A stretch of 53,316 nt of DNA. Origin: Flavipsychrobacter sp964461535. GTDB taxonomy: Bacteria; Bacteroidota; Bacteroidia; Chitinophagales; Chitinophagaceae. The notes under the pieces were generated by a model. It made no database searches. It worked only from the letters and a program-made list of their open reading frames with translations, and was not told the DNA's origin. Where the stretch lies: NCBI GenBank assembly GCA_964461535.1, contig CAYWUY010000012.1, positions 1 through 53,316 of the forward strand, given 5' to 3'. Shown here one piece after another: positions 24,756 through 33,066 of the stretch (position 1 is its first letter; each line of letters starts with the position of its first letter). Made by a program: the position numbers and the translations under genes.

Positions 24756-25712
24756 TTATGCTCCGTAGTAAGCTATTATTTCTTTTCCTTCGCTGTTACG
24801 CATTCCTCTATACATGCCTGCAGAGTTGAAGCAAAATTCGAAATTTCCTTTTCCATCAACTGCTATCAAGCCACCTTCTCCTTCCATCTTTACAAGTTTA
24901 TCTTTTATAACAACGTTACACGCTTCATGCAGGCTTAGTCCTTTATACTCCATTAGGCAAGAAACATCATGCGCCACACAGGCTCTTAAAAATAGCTCTC
25001 CGTGTCCAGTACAAGATATGCCACAAGTAGTATTATTAGCATAAGTGCCAGCGCCTATTATTGGGCTGTCTCCTATGCGTCCATATCTTTTGTTAGTCAT
25101 GCCTCCGGTAGAGGTGCCTGCTGCAATATTACCATGCATATCGTAGGCTACAGCGCCCACTGTGCCAAATTTATGGCCAGTATTAGGTACTGTGCTGCCT
25201 TTTAGATTATCTCCTTTATGGTCTAGCTGAGTAAAGTTGGTATCTCTAATTTCAACCCATTGTTCATATCTGGATTTGTTGAAAAAATATTCGTCAGGCA
25301 TAATATCCAACCCTTGATTTAATGCAAATTCAGAGGCTCCACTGCCACTTAATAAAACATGTCCTGAATGTAGCATTACCTCTTTAGCAAGTTTTATTGG
25401 GTTTTTAACGTTCCTTACCCCGGCTATACATCCTGCATTTAGGTTGCTGCCATCCATTAATGCAGCATCCATTTCATTAAGTCCTTTTTTTGTAAATACA
25501 GAACCTCTTCCGGCATTGAATATTGGATTGTCTTCCATTACAGCTATGGCTGCTACTACTGCATCTACAGAAGTGCCGCCATTTTTTAGTACTGTGTATC
25601 CGGCATCTAATGATGCTTTAAGTCCTTCAGTATATTCAATTTCCTGTTCTTTATTCATAATAGCAGGTGTAATGTTACCTGCTCCGCCATGTATCACTAG
25701 TGTATATGACAT
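24756..25712 (-). CDS. Isoaspartyl peptidase / L-asparaginase (Ntn hydrolase)
   Basis: The 318-residue precursor belongs to the plant-type asparaginase family. The autocleavage site is Gly183/Thr184 in Lys-Phe-Gly-Thr-Val-Gly-Ala-Val-Ala, and the nucleophile Thr184 is followed by Ser-Thr-Gly-Gly-Met-Thr-Asn-Lys and Gly-Asp-Ser-Pro-Ile-Ile-Gly-Ala-Gly-Thr-Tyr-Ala, which are canonical. It hydrolyses isoaspartyl dipeptides and asparagine. There is no signal peptide (start at Ser-Tyr-Thr-Leu-Val-Ile-His-Gly-Gly-Ala-Gly), so it is cytoplasmic, unlike periplasmic homologues. Confidence 0.94.
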   Translation of the reverse strand: MSYTLVIHGGAGNITPAIMNKEQEIEYTEGLKASLDAGYTVLKNGGTSVDAVVAAIAVMEDNPIFNAGRGSVFTKKGLNEMDAALMDGSNLNAGCIAGVRNVKNPIKLAKEVMLHSGHVLLSGSGASEFALNQGLDIMPDEYFFNKSRYEQWVEIRDTNFTQLDHKGDNLKGSTVPNTGHKFGTVGAVAYDMHGNIAAGTSTGGMTNKRYGRIGDSPIIGAGTYANNTTCGISCTGHGELFLRACVAHDVSCLMEYKGLSLHEACNVVIKDKLVKMEGEGGLIAVDGKGNFEFCFNSAGMYRGMRNSEGKEIIAYYGA

Positions 25713-25777
25713 AATGTATTATTATAAGGTGGCCTGTAAAATATAGCCAGTTTAATTTGTTTTAGATTGTATTAAAA

Positions 25778-26278
25778 CTACTGTAAATACACAGCAGTAA
25801 TCTCATCGCCGTTTATTTCTACCTCTATATGTTCTTGAAGTGTGGTAGCTATGCAGTGTCCTACAATGTCTGAATGTATAGGGAATGATTTATGTTGACG
25901 GTCTACCAATACTGCTACCATTAGTTTCTTTAGGTCGTATAGTAGTATAGGTTGCATGGCATACATCATGGTTTTGCCTGAGTTGGCTACGTCATCAACA
26001 ATTATCACGCATTTGCCTGTTAAATTATCTTCAAAGCTTAGCGCATGGTTTAATGGTTTCTTTTTATTTATGGCTATAGATAGAACCGTAATGTTTAATG
26101 GGCTAATATGACGAAGCTGGGCAGCTAAATTATCTGCAACTGTTTTTCCGCCATTTTCTATGCCTATAAGAATAAGTTCCTTTTCATCGCTATTTTGTTC
26201 CCAAATTTCATAAGCCATGCGCTTTAGTTTGCTGGCTATAATTTCTTTGTTGAGTATAACGATCGGTTTCTTTTTCAT
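25778..26278 (-). CDS. PyrR-like phosphoribosyltransferase
   Basis: The 166-residue protein has the PRPP-binding motif Val-Ile-Ile-Val-Asp-Asp-Val-Ala-Asn-Ser-Gly-Lys-Thr-Met around residue 92 and a C-terminal Leu-Val-Asp-Arg-Gln-His-Lys-Ser-Phe-Pro-Ile, both as in PyrR/uracil phosphoribosyltransferases. PyrR regulates pyrimidine genes in Firmicutes; no attenuator or pyr gene is near here, so it may be a plain salvage phosphoribosyltransferase. It follows the permease gene by 12 bases on the same strand, probably cotranscribed without functional link. Confidence 0.8.
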   Translation of the reverse strand: MKKKPIVILNKEIIASKLKRMAYEIWEQNSDEKELILIGIENGGKTVADNLAAQLRHISPLNITVLSIAINKKKPLNHALSFEDNLTGKCVIIVDDVANSGKTMMYAMQPILLYDLKKLMVAVLVDRQHKSFPIHSDIVGHCIATTLQEHIEVEINGDEITAVYLQ

Positions 26279-26290
26279 TCTGTTTTTTAT

Positions 26291-27550
26291 TTAATGAGAG
26301 CGTATGGCAACTACCGGATCTAACTTGGAAGCCTTACGTGCGGGTGTAAAGCCCGATATTACGCCTACGAATATAGATACAAATACACCAAATAGGAAAT
26401 TGCCTACAGATAGATAAACTTCTACATCTAGTACTTTGCTAACAATAGCAGAAAGTAATAATACTATTAGAATACCTGCTAAGCCCCCCATAACACATAA
26501 TACAATTGATTCTAATAGAAATTCCATTAATATAGAAGATCTACGAGCTCCTATAGCTTTTTTTAAACCTATTATTCTCGTTCTCTCTTTTACTGTTACA
26601 AACATGATATTTGCTATACCAAAAGCACCAACCAACAGTGAAAAGCCCCCTATGAAAAAGCCAACCATTTTTATTTGTGCAAACATGCCATCTAGCATTT
26701 TGGCAATGCCACTTAGTTGGTTTACTGAAAAGTCATCCCCTTTGTCTGGCCTTATTCTGTGTGCCTTTCTTAGTAGCCCTCTTACCTCATCTCTTACATC
26801 TGTTAAGTTTTTAGCGTTATGCGCTTTAATCATTAACATGGGATTGTATTGAAACGAGCTAACATCTACAGTGGAGGTAATAGAGTTATAAGGAATTATT
26901 ATCCCGTTGTCAAAATCATTTCCATCCATGCTTTGTCCGGATTTTTTCATAGTGCCGGCTACCATATATTTCCGGCCTAGTACGGTAATGTATTTACCTA
27001 TGGGGTTGATTCCTGATGTGAAAAGCCCTTCATATACCTCTGTTCCTAGTATGGCAATATTATTTCCACCACCTAATTCACTTGTACTTAAATATCTGCC
27101 ATTGTTAATCTCTATACTTTGCATTTTATCAAAATCTTGCCCAACAGCATATATTTTGATGCCATTTACTTCCATTTCATCTCTTTTAATAGTTTGGTTA
27201 CCTATTGGTAGATTTATGGTAGCAAAAGCAATAGTGCCTAACTGCTCATTTACTAGGTTGCATTCTTTCATCGTAAGGCTCGGTCTTCTCCAGTACTCCC
27301 ACCATTTAAACTCACCTTCTACAGTTCCTGGCCATGGCCAACGACCTATGTATAAAATATCGCTACCTAAGGACTCCACATCTTTTTTAATAAGATTTTG
27401 AGTGCTTTGCAGTGCAGTAAGAACGGCTATTATGCAAAAAATACCTATAGATATACCTAGTAGCGATAGAAATGTACGTAGTTTGTTTACTCGTAGCTCT
27501 TGTAGAGCTTGAATAATACTTGTACCTATTATGTCAAGAATATGACGCAT
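26291..27550 (-). CDS. MacB-like ABC transporter permease (FtsX family)
   Basis: The 419-residue membrane protein has one N-terminal transmembrane segment (about 27-48), a large periplasmic MacB core (about 50-290) and three C-terminal segments (about 295-320, 345-370 and 385-410), with the conserved Arg-Thr-Arg-Glu/Ile-Ile-Gly-Leu-Lys-Lys-Ala-Ile-Gly-Ala-Arg cytoplasmic loop. It would move substrates or lipoproteins from the inner membrane with a partner ATPase; no ATPase gene is adjacent. Its start codon sits only 7 bases after a TATTTTTG element, so the mRNA may be almost leaderless. Confidence 0.9.
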   Translation of the reverse strand: MRHILDIIGTSIIQALQELRVNKLRTFLSLLGISIGIFCIIAVLTALQSTQNLIKKDVESLGSDILYIGRWPWPGTVEGEFKWWEYWRRPSLTMKECNLVNEQLGTIAFATINLPIGNQTIKRDEMEVNGIKIYAVGQDFDKMQSIEINNGRYLSTSELGGGNNIAILGTEVYEGLFTSGINPIGKYITVLGRKYMVAGTMKKSGQSMDGNDFDNGIIIPYNSITSTVDVSSFQYNPMLMIKAHNAKNLTDVRDEVRGLLRKAHRIRPDKGDDFSVNQLSGIAKMLDGMFAQIKMVGFFIGGFSLLVGAFGIANIMFVTVKERTRIIGLKKAIGARRSSILMEFLLESIVLCVMGGLAGILIVLLLSAIVSKVLDVEVYLSVGNFLFGVFVSIFVGVISGFTPARKASKLDPVVAIRSH

Positions 27551-27557
27551 TTGTAAA

Positions 27558-27589
27558 CAAAAATAGCAGTTAATAAGCTTTTAAAACAA
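27558..27589 (-). promoter_or_regulatory. Promoter of the MacB-like permease gene
   Basis: Minus strand TTG (27587-27589), 21 bases, TATTTTTG (27558-27565): a full Bacteroidota promoter ending 7 bases before the ATG. It overlaps the divergent MFS promoter. Confidence 0.65.
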
Positions 27590-27597
27590 TAATTTTG
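27590..27597 (+). promoter_or_regulatory. Promoter -7 element of the MFS gene
   Basis: TAATTTTG fits TAnnTTTG; the TTG start codon follows 21 bases later. No -33 TTG is clear. Confidence 0.45.
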
Positions 27598-27618
27598 TTA
27601 CCCTAAACATACTAAGGT

Positions 27619-29022
27619 TTGTCCGCACTCATAAAACATCTTGTAGCTAAGAATGGTAGTGGTAATTGGTTGTCTCGTCTTTGGCTACATTTGAGTTATT
27701 GGCTTTTACATAGAAATAAGTCGCTAAGATTTCCTGTTTTTCGTAGATTTTTGTTGTACAGATTAGCTATAATACTGTCTTTAAATATGCAAACGGCTAT
27801 TATTAGTTATTTTGCATATAGGCTAACGGTTGATCCAATTACACAGAAAGGTGATGCTAAAGTGTTAGGTTTAATGGGTTTAGCTGAAGTGATACCGGCT
27901 ATTGGATTCTCGTTGTTTTCCGGACATTTTGTAGATATAAGCGAAAAGCGTAGTGTGGTATTTCGTTCTATTTTAGCTTACCTTACTCTGTCTGTATTTT
28001 TTGCATTTTTGGCCATGCCAATTGCAAAAAATTATTGCTCTTCTAGTACTATTATCAATTTAGTATATGTAGGTATTTTTGTAGGTGGTGCCTTGAGGGC
28101 ATTTATAAGCCCTGCTACTTTTGCTCTAATGGGGCTGTTATTGCCTAGGAGAGTATATGCTAATGCCTCTACATGGAGTAGCACATCATGGCAAACAGGC
28201 TATGTTTTGGGGCCTTTGTTAGGGAGTCTATTGATGGTGAAAATAGGCTATGCGCCTAGCCTCACAGCAGTATTGGTTGTTCAGTTGGTAGCTTTAATTG
28301 CGGTATGGGCTATCCCTAGTCAGGCTGTAGTTAAAAAAGAAAAAGAACCCATTTTTAAGAGTTTATCAGAGGGTATAAGGTTTGTATTTAAGAATCAAAT
28401 AATATTATCTGTTTTGTCTTTAGATATGTTTGCGGTTTTATTTGGAGGTGCAAATGCACTAATACCGGTATTTGCAGATGATATTCTTAAAATTGGAGGG
28501 GTAGGTTACGGGTGGCTAAGAGCCTCGCCTGGAATAGGTTCGATAGTTATGCTTTTTGTATTGTCTACTGTGCCTTTGAAAAAGAAACCTGGAATAAAAC
28601 TCTTTTTAGCTATTGTAGGTTTTGCTTTGTCCACCATAGTATTTGCACTTTGTAGTAACATAGCCTCTACAGATATTTGGACAAGTATTGGAGGTTGTAA
28701 CATTTCGTGGGCATTTGTGGTGGCATTTTTAGCATTATTTGCTACCGGAGCATTTGATGCTATTAGTGTTGTTATTAGAGGAACTATATTGCAATTAAAC
28801 ACCCCCGATGCTATGAGGGGGCGAGTGGCAGCAGTAAATACTATGTTTATTAGCTCGTCCAATGAGTTAGGAGCTATGGAAAGTGGTTTTGTGGCAAGTT
28901 GGATGGGTACAATACCATCAGTTATATTTGGAGGCGTAATGACGCTAGTTATTGTTGCTGCTGCATATATAATTTGGCCGGTATTGAGGGTTCTGAAATT
29001 AGACGGCAAACAAAATGTGTGA
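27619..29022 (+). CDS. MFS transporter (EntS-like exporter)
   Basis: The 467-residue membrane protein shows about 12 hydrophobic segments and the MFS loop motif after helix 2 (Gly-His-Phe-Val-Asp-Ile-Ser-Glu-Lys-Arg, resembling Gly-x-x-x-Asp-Arg-x-x-Arg/Lys-Arg). It resembles the EntS/DHA3-like group. The only start that retains the N-terminal Phe-Arg-Arg-Phe-Leu-Leu-Tyr-Arg helix is TTG at 27619 or a non-ATG codon nearby; a first ATG at 27787 would cut into helix 1. Substrate unknown; such proteins commonly export siderophores, sugars or drugs. Confidence 0.85.
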   Translation: MSALIKHLVAKNGSGNWLSRLWLHLSYWLLHRNKSLRFPVFRRFLLYRLAIILSLNMQTAIISYFAYRLTVDPITQKGDAKVLGLMGLAEVIPAIGFSLFSGHFVDISEKRSVVFRSILAYLTLSVFFAFLAMPIAKNYCSSSTIINLVYVGIFVGGALRAFISPATFALMGLLLPRRVYANASTWSSTSWQTGYVLGPLLGSLLMVKIGYAPSLTAVLVVQLVALIAVWAIPSQAVVKKEKEPIFKSLSEGIRFVFKNQIILSVLSLDMFAVLFGGANALIPVFADDILKIGGVGYGWLRASPGIGSIVMLFVLSTVPLKKKPGIKLFLAIVGFALSTIVFALCSNIASTDIWTSIGGCNISWAFVVAFLALFATGAFDAISVVIRGTILQLNTPDAMRGRVAAVNTMFISSSNELGAMESGFVASWMGTIPSVIFGGVMTLVIVAAAYIIWPVLRVLKLDGKQNV

Positions 29023-29105
29023 CATAAAAATATTGATAATCAATGTTTTGTGAGGGCTATGAAATTTTATTTTAGAAAAAGTGCATTTTATTTAAAAAAC
29101 TTCCC

Positions 29106-29113
29106 TACCTTTG
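29106..29113 (+). promoter_or_regulatory. Promoter -7 element of the rpmB cluster
   Basis: TACCTTTG plus CAGTCC, the same as before rpsA; about 20 bases before the rpmB ATG. Confidence 0.7.
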
Positions 29114-29133
29114 CAGTCCAAAAAAAAATAATC

Positions 29134-29370
29134 ATGGCACGTGTTTGTCAGGTAACAGGCAGAAAACCAGTTGTTGGTCACAAAGTATCTTTTTCTAACA
29201 AGAAAGCAAAGCGTCGCTTTTTGCCAAATTTGCAAACTAAGCGTTTCTTCTTCGCTGAAGAAGATCGTTGGGTAACTTTAAAGTTAACAACAGATGCTAT
29301 CCGTACAATTAATAAAAACGGATTGCTTTCAGTAGTAAAAGAATTACGCGCGAAAGGCGTAGAGATATAA
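29134..29370 (+). CDS. rpmB: 50S ribosomal protein L28
   Basis: From the ATG at 29134 the product is 78 residues, the normal L28 size, with Ala-Arg-Val-Cys-Gln-Val-Thr-Gly-Arg-Lys-Pro, Asn-Lys-Lys-Ala-Lys-Arg-Arg-Phe-Leu-Pro-Asn and Lys-Gly-Val-Glu-Ile. An in-frame start at 29050 would cover the promoter and is rejected. It opens the Bacteroidota cluster rpmB-rpmG-DUF4295. Confidence 0.97.
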   Translation: MARVCQVTGRKPVVGHKVSFSNKKAKRRFLPNLQTKRFFFAEEDRWVTLKLTTDAIRTINKNGLLSVVKELRAKGVEI

Positions 29371-29400
29371 TTGTTTAATTAATACTCAAATCATTATACG

Positions 29401-29583
29401 ATGGCTAAAAAAGGAAACCGCGTTCAGGTTATAATGGAGTGCACCGAGCATAAAAATAGCGGTATGCCCGGCACCAGCCGTTATATTACTACAAAAAATA
29501 AAAAGAACACTACAGAGCGTTTGGAGTTGAAAAAATACAACCCAATACTTAAGAAAGTAACTGTTCATAAAGAAATCAAGTAA
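29401..29583 (+). CDS. rpmG: 50S ribosomal protein L33
   Basis: The 60-residue protein has the L33 pattern Gly-Asn-Arg-Val-Gln-Val-Ile-Met-Glu-Cys-Thr-Glu and Tyr-Asn-Pro-Ile-Leu-Lys-Lys. Only one Cys remains, so the zinc ribbon of other L33 proteins is absent (C- form). It follows rpmB by 30 bases. Confidence 0.97.
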   Translation: MAKKGNRVQVIMECTEHKNSGMPGTSRYITTKNKKNTTERLELKKYNPILKKVTVHKEIK

Positions 29584-29607
29584 TTAACTTCATAAATTTA
29601 AATAGCG

Positions 29608-29781
29608 ATGGCAAAAGCAGCTAAAACCGCGATTAAAAAAGATCCAAAGCTGGCAGCAGAAGCTAAAAATTACACTAAAGTAATTAAAGCAGTTCGCAGT
29701 CCTAAATCTGGAGCTTATACCTTCAAAGAGGGTATCGTGCACAAAGATAAAGTGAAAGATTATATCGCTTCTATCAAGTAA
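29608..29781 (+). CDS. DUF4295 family small ribosome-associated protein
   Basis: A 57-residue basic protein, Lys/Ala-rich (Met-Ala-Lys-Ala-Ala-Lys-Thr-Ala-Ile-Lys-Lys), with the family core Val-Ile-Lys-Ala-Val-Arg-Ser-Pro-Lys-Ser-Gly-Ala-Tyr-Thr-Phe-Lys-Glu and C-terminal Val-Lys-Asp-Tyr. DUF4295 is always found behind rpmB and rpmG in Bacteroidota and, as I recall, is the phylum-specific ribosomal protein bL38 seen in the Flavobacterium ribosome. It lies 24 bases after rpmG, so all three form one operon. Confidence 0.93.
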   Translation: MAKAAKTAIKKDPKLAAEAKNYTKVIKAVRSPKSGAYTFKEGIVHKDKVKDYIASIK

Positions 29782-29840
29782 TATCAGCCCCTGTAAGCCT
29801 AGGGCTATTTACCCTATGGACTTATAAACAATATTTATTT

Positions 29841-29868
29841 AGCCACCCCCAAAAGGTGGCTTTATCTT
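29841..29868 (+). terminator. Possible terminator after the rpmB-rpmG-DUF4295 operon
   Basis: A 7-bp perfect stem (29841-29847 with 29855-29861) with CCCAAAA loop, followed by TTTATCTT. Confidence 0.6.
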
Positions 29869-29887
29869 CTTATATATACTCAGTTTT

Positions 29888-29895
29888 TAATTTTG
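29888..29895 (+). promoter_or_regulatory. Promoter -7 element of the response regulator gene
   Basis: TAATTTTG fits TAnnTTTG and ends 18 bases before the ATG at 29914. Confidence 0.5.
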
Positions 29896-29913
29896 TTTGC
29901 TTAACTTTATACT

Positions 29914-30360
29914 ATGTCAAATACTCATATCTCATATATCCTCATAGCAGAAGATGATGCAGATGACAGATATCTGTTAAATGCCGCTTTTGAAGAAAAT
30001 GGCTTTAGCGATAAGCTTGTTTTTGTGGATAATGGAGTTGAGTTAATGGATTACCTAAACCCTGGTAAGGGTTTACAAAATGAAAATTCACAACAAAAAC
30101 TACCAGCTTTTATTTTATTAGATCTTAATATGCCTAAGAAAGATGGTAGAGAAGTGCTTAAAGAGATAAAAACTGATCCCAATCTAAAAAAAGTTCCAGT
30201 AATTGTATTTAGTACTACTAACAATGAGCAAGAGATGAAACGTTGTTACGAATTAGGTGCTAATTCCTACATTACTAAACCCAATAGCTTTGAAAATTTA
30301 ATTAAGACTGTATCTGCCATACGCAACTATTGGTTAAATACCTCAAGTAAGGCAGTCTAA
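29914..30360 (+). CDS. Single-domain response regulator (CheY/Rcp1-like)
   Basis: The 148-residue protein is one receiver domain with the acidic pair in Ala-Glu-Asp-Asp-Ala-Asp-Asp near 12-17, the phosphorylation site Asp70 in Leu-Leu-Asp-Leu-Asn-Met-Pro, Thr/Ser100-101 and Lys122 in Thr-Lys-Pro. The loop between residues 38 and 62 is long, as in Rcp1-type regulators paired with phytochrome-like kinases. No output domain and no histidine kinase are nearby. It lies 22 bases before a second receiver. Confidence 0.93.
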   Translation: MSNTHISYILIAEDDADDRYLLNAAFEENGFSDKLVFVDNGVELMDYLNPGKGLQNENSQQKLPAFILLDLNMPKKDGREVLKEIKTDPNLKKVPVIVFSTTNNEQEMKRCYELGANSYITKPNSFENLIKTVSAIRNYWLNTSSKAV

Positions 30361-30382
30361 TAAACTAGTACTAATATATTAT

Positions 30383-30742
30383 ATGCAGTCAGCTACTACA
30401 GTGGATAAAAAAGTACTTATTATTGATGATGAGGTGGATTTTTGTCTGCTCTTAAAAGGATATTTATCAAGAAAGCATTTTGATGTAGCTATAGCTCACA
30501 ATTTAAAAGAAGGACTTAGTTTTTTGGCTAGCGTTAAACCAGATATCCTTTTTTTAGATAATAATCTGCCGGATGGGCAAGGTTGGCAAAAGGCGATAGA
30601 TATTGTGACACAGTTTCCAGATATATATTTAGTTATGCTCAGTGCTTTTCATCCTGACGCTCCTCAACTTCCAATAAATTCTAAGTACTTAGTACTTGAA
30701 AAGCCTGTGAATATTACAGAGTTGTTAGGTATGCTGCATTAG
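30383..30742 (+). CDS. Single-domain response regulator (receiver only)
   Basis: A 119-residue receiver domain with Ile-Asp-Asp-Glu at 14-17, the phosphorylation site Asp59 in Leu-Phe-Leu-Asp-Asn-Asn-Leu-Pro-Asp-Gly, and Lys107 in Glu-Lys-Pro. No output domain. Adjacent to the other receiver and convergent with the membrane protein gene that follows, with only 7 bases between the stop codons. Confidence 0.92.
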   Translation: MQSATTVDKKVLIIDDEVDFCLLLKGYLSRKHFDVAIAHNLKEGLSFLASVKPDILFLDNNLPDGQGWQKAIDIVTQFPDIYLVMLSAFHPDAPQLPINSKYLVLEKPVNITELLGMLH

Positions 30743-30749
30743 TAGTCCC

Positions 30750-32198
30750 TTATTGGGTTTGTTTTTCAATCACTACACTATTTATCATCTTTCCATTCTT
30801 ATATATAGAAAAGTTGGTGATTTTTTTATCTGCATGAAATGTTACTTTAGCATTTTCAGGTAAAAAACAGTTTACCATACAAGCATCATACCTTGTTTTA
30901 CAGGATACACTGTCTGCTTTAGTTTGAGTGATTTCTTGGGCTATATGTATGTATTGAAGATCATGTATACGTTTATTAAATAGACTGCTTTTAGCAGATA
31001 TGTAAATATTCGGCAGCAGAAAGTACAGTATTATTGATATTGATATTAGCTTTTCTCTTTTTATATTATTCCATGCAGAATATATAATTAGAGCTACAGC
31101 AAGACTAATAAATGGAGTTGCAAAACTAAAATATCTGTAATGTATGGCAGTGTAATGGTGTGACTTTATTGCAAGAGCTAGCTGAAGAATAGAACAGCCC
31201 AATGCTAAACTGGTAAAAAACAGTATTTTTTTTCTATTGATAGTAGTATTCTGCCTTGTGTATGTAAAATATAGTCCGAAAATTAAAATATATCCTCCTA
31301 AAAGAATAAATATTGGTTTGCCCGAAAACGCTGCTAGTTGTGAGCGAAAGTTAATTGTAGTTACTTTTATAGTGCCCATTATAGCACCTTTAATAGAGAA
31401 GTTGCTTCCAAGTTTTCTCAATAAAATTTGTTGGTTTTGGTTACTCATGGTTTGTAGACCATTAAGCATATACAGAATATATAGCCCAAAAATGATTACA
31501 GGTACCGCTAAGGCAATAAAATGTGCAGGTTTTTTTACATTTTTCCATTGGTATACAATTATCCAAATTACTGCAACGCTAATGATAGATACTGATAAGT
31601 AATGGCTTAGTAATGCGAAGAGAGCAAATAAACCACTTAGCCAAAGGTATCTTGGAGCGGGATTAATAAATATATATTTGTAGATATTTATTGACATTTC
31701 TGATACAAATAGCATTGCCAATATGTAGGCACGTATCTCATGCGCATGTCCCCAAAATCTTATGTCCGTTAGTAATAATAGAACACTTAAGCTAACAAAA
31801 AAGCCATTCCCCAAAATAAGCTTAGAAAATCTATAAATACTAATTAGGCATAATACCCCAATTATTTTTGATAGTAAAATGTATGAACTAGCTGAGTTGC
31901 CAAAGAGAACTATGAAATAGTGTAGTAATAAGTTATATAACAAGCTATTACTATTATCTAGTTTTGTAGCTTCTATTACCCTTTGTGTATTATTTAATTT
32001 TGATAAAGCTAATGATGTAGTTTCATTATTACTATCGAAAGTTACATCATAAGATATACCATTACCGCATAATATTGATATAGTTTGGTCATAACTGTAA
32101 TGGGGTAAAGTAGGATATAATAAAATAACTATACAGCAAGCAATAAGTATATAGAAATTTATTGTGTTGTATTTAAGATCTGTAATTGACATGGCCAA
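30750..32198 (-). CDS. GT39/ArnT-like membrane glycosyltransferase family protein
   Basis: The 482-residue protein has at least ten hydrophobic segments and a periplasmic first loop with His-Tyr-Ser-Tyr-Asp-Gln and Trp-Gly-His-Ala-His-Glu-Ile-Arg-Ala-Tyr-Ile, the type of pattern found in ArnT/PMT GT-C glycosyltransferases that take sugar from a polyprenyl phosphate. It follows the GT2 gene by 9 bases, which is the expected pairing of a lipid-linked donor synthase with its user. The family call rests on topology and pairing rather than a clear active-site motif; confidence is moderate. Confidence 0.65.
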   Translation of the reverse strand: MAMSITDLKYNTINFYILIACCIVILLYPTLPHYSYDQTISILCGNGISYDVTFDSNNETTSLALSKLNNTQRVIEATKLDNSNSLLYNLLLHYFIVLFGNSASSYILLSKIIGVLCLISIYRFSKLILGNGFFVSLSVLLLLTDIRFWGHAHEIRAYILAMLFVSEMSINIYKYIFINPAPRYLWLSGLFALFALLSHYLSVSIISVAVIWIIVYQWKNVKKPAHFIALAVPVIIFGLYILYMLNGLQTMSNQNQQILLRKLGSNFSIKGAIMGTIKVTTINFRSQLAAFSGKPIFILLGGYILIFGLYFTYTRQNTTINRKKILFFTSLALGCSILQLALAIKSHHYTAIHYRYFSFATPFISLAVALIIYSAWNNIKREKLISISIILYFLLPNIYISAKSSLFNKRIHDLQYIHIAQEITQTKADSVSCKTRYDACMVNCFLPENAKVTFHADKKITNFSIYKNGKMINSVVIEKQTQ

Positions 32199-32207
32199 GG
32201 CTAATAT

Positions 32208-32954
32208 TTATGGGTTTATTCTGCCTAATTTATAATCTAAAAGCAACTTAAGAGTTTGTTTCATAGTGTTACTTACATTCATTTTAGAAGCTCCTTGTTT
32301 CAAATCGTATCTAAGTATCATTGGAACTTCATGAATTATGGCACTTTGGCTGCCAATTTTTATCAAGATTTCAACCATACATCCAAAACCTTTCTGAGTA
32401 ACAAATTTATCTCCGTATAACTCAAGTGTTCTTCGTATAGTAGTTACTCTATATGCTCTAAATCCACATGTGTAGTCTCTTACCCCCTCGAATCCTACAA
32501 ATACTCTAAAAAGCATTCCTGCAGCCCAGCTAAAAAATTTTCTACTACTTTTCAGACCTCTTATTCTAGCTCCCGGCTGATAGCGTGATGCTATAACTAG
32601 ATCACTCCCTTCAAGAAATTGTTGAACCATTCTTTGTATTAAAAATGGATTCTGACTATCATCGGCATCCAAGGTTACAATAACATCATCATCTGTTAAA
32701 TCTTGTACAGCAGTTCTGATACCTTGATTGATGGCATTTGCCAATCCTTTATTTGGTTGTATATCCAGCACAGAAACTGGAATCTCCCCTTTGAAATTTT
32801 GTGCTATCTCAAGCGTTTTATCTTTACTCCCATCATTTACCACAAGGACGCTAGCATCCCATTTAAATACTTTATAAGCATGGTTAATGCGTTTTAGTAA
32901 AGCTGGAAGTGATTCTTCTTCGTTATAAGCAGGTAATACAATTCTTATATGCAT
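32208..32954 (-). CDS. Glycosyltransferase family 2 (dolichol/polyprenyl-phosphate mannosyl- or glucosyltransferase-like)
   Basis: The 248-residue protein shows the GT-A GT2 signatures: Val-Leu-Pro-Ala-Tyr-Asn-Glu-Glu at 6-13, Val-Val-Asn-Asp-Gly-Ser-Lys-Asp around 40, and Leu-Asp-Ala-Asp-Asp-Ser-Gln-Asn-Pro around residue 100, which is typical of polyprenyl-phosphate sugar synthases. It lacks transmembrane segments, fitting the soluble or peripheral type. Its partner is the downstream membrane GT gene. The sugar is unknown. Confidence 0.85.
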   Translation of the reverse strand: MHIRIVLPAYNEEESLPALLKRINHAYKVFKWDASVLVVNDGSKDKTLEIAQNFKGEIPVSVLDIQPNKGLANAINQGIRTAVQDLTDDDVIVTLDADDSQNPFLIQRMVQQFLEGSDLVIASRYQPGARIRGLKSSRKFFSWAAGMLFRVFVGFEGVRDYTCGFRAYRVTTIRRTLELYGDKFVTQKGFGCMVEILIKIGSQSAIIHEVPMILRYDLKQGASKMNVSNTMKQTLKLLLDYKLGRINP

Positions 32955-33066
32955 CGGTATCCTTTCTCCTCAGTTATTATAAATTAGTTTATACCTCTAA
33001 GAGTGTAAAAATAGAAATAAACTTTTACTATTAACAATATATAAGATGAGATTTGTTATCTATATG

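Noticed and set aside
25778..26278. PyrR attenuation system
   Set aside because: The protein is PyrR-like but no attenuator hairpin set or pyr genes are present.
26436..27401. Two antisense frames of 138 and 164 residues opposite the permease gene
   Set aside because: They are hydrophobic shadows of transmembrane codons with no promoter or ribosome signal.
28506..29009. 167-residue frame antisense to the MFS gene
   Set aside because: Shadow of the membrane helices; no motif or start signal.
29050..29133. 28-residue extension of ribosomal protein L28
   Set aside because: It spans the promoter TACCTTTG and is not part of the L28 fold.
29782..29810. Hairpin AGCCC...GGGCT after DUF4295 as terminator
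   Set aside because: Five base pairs and no U-run; the hairpin at 29841-29861 is a better candidate.
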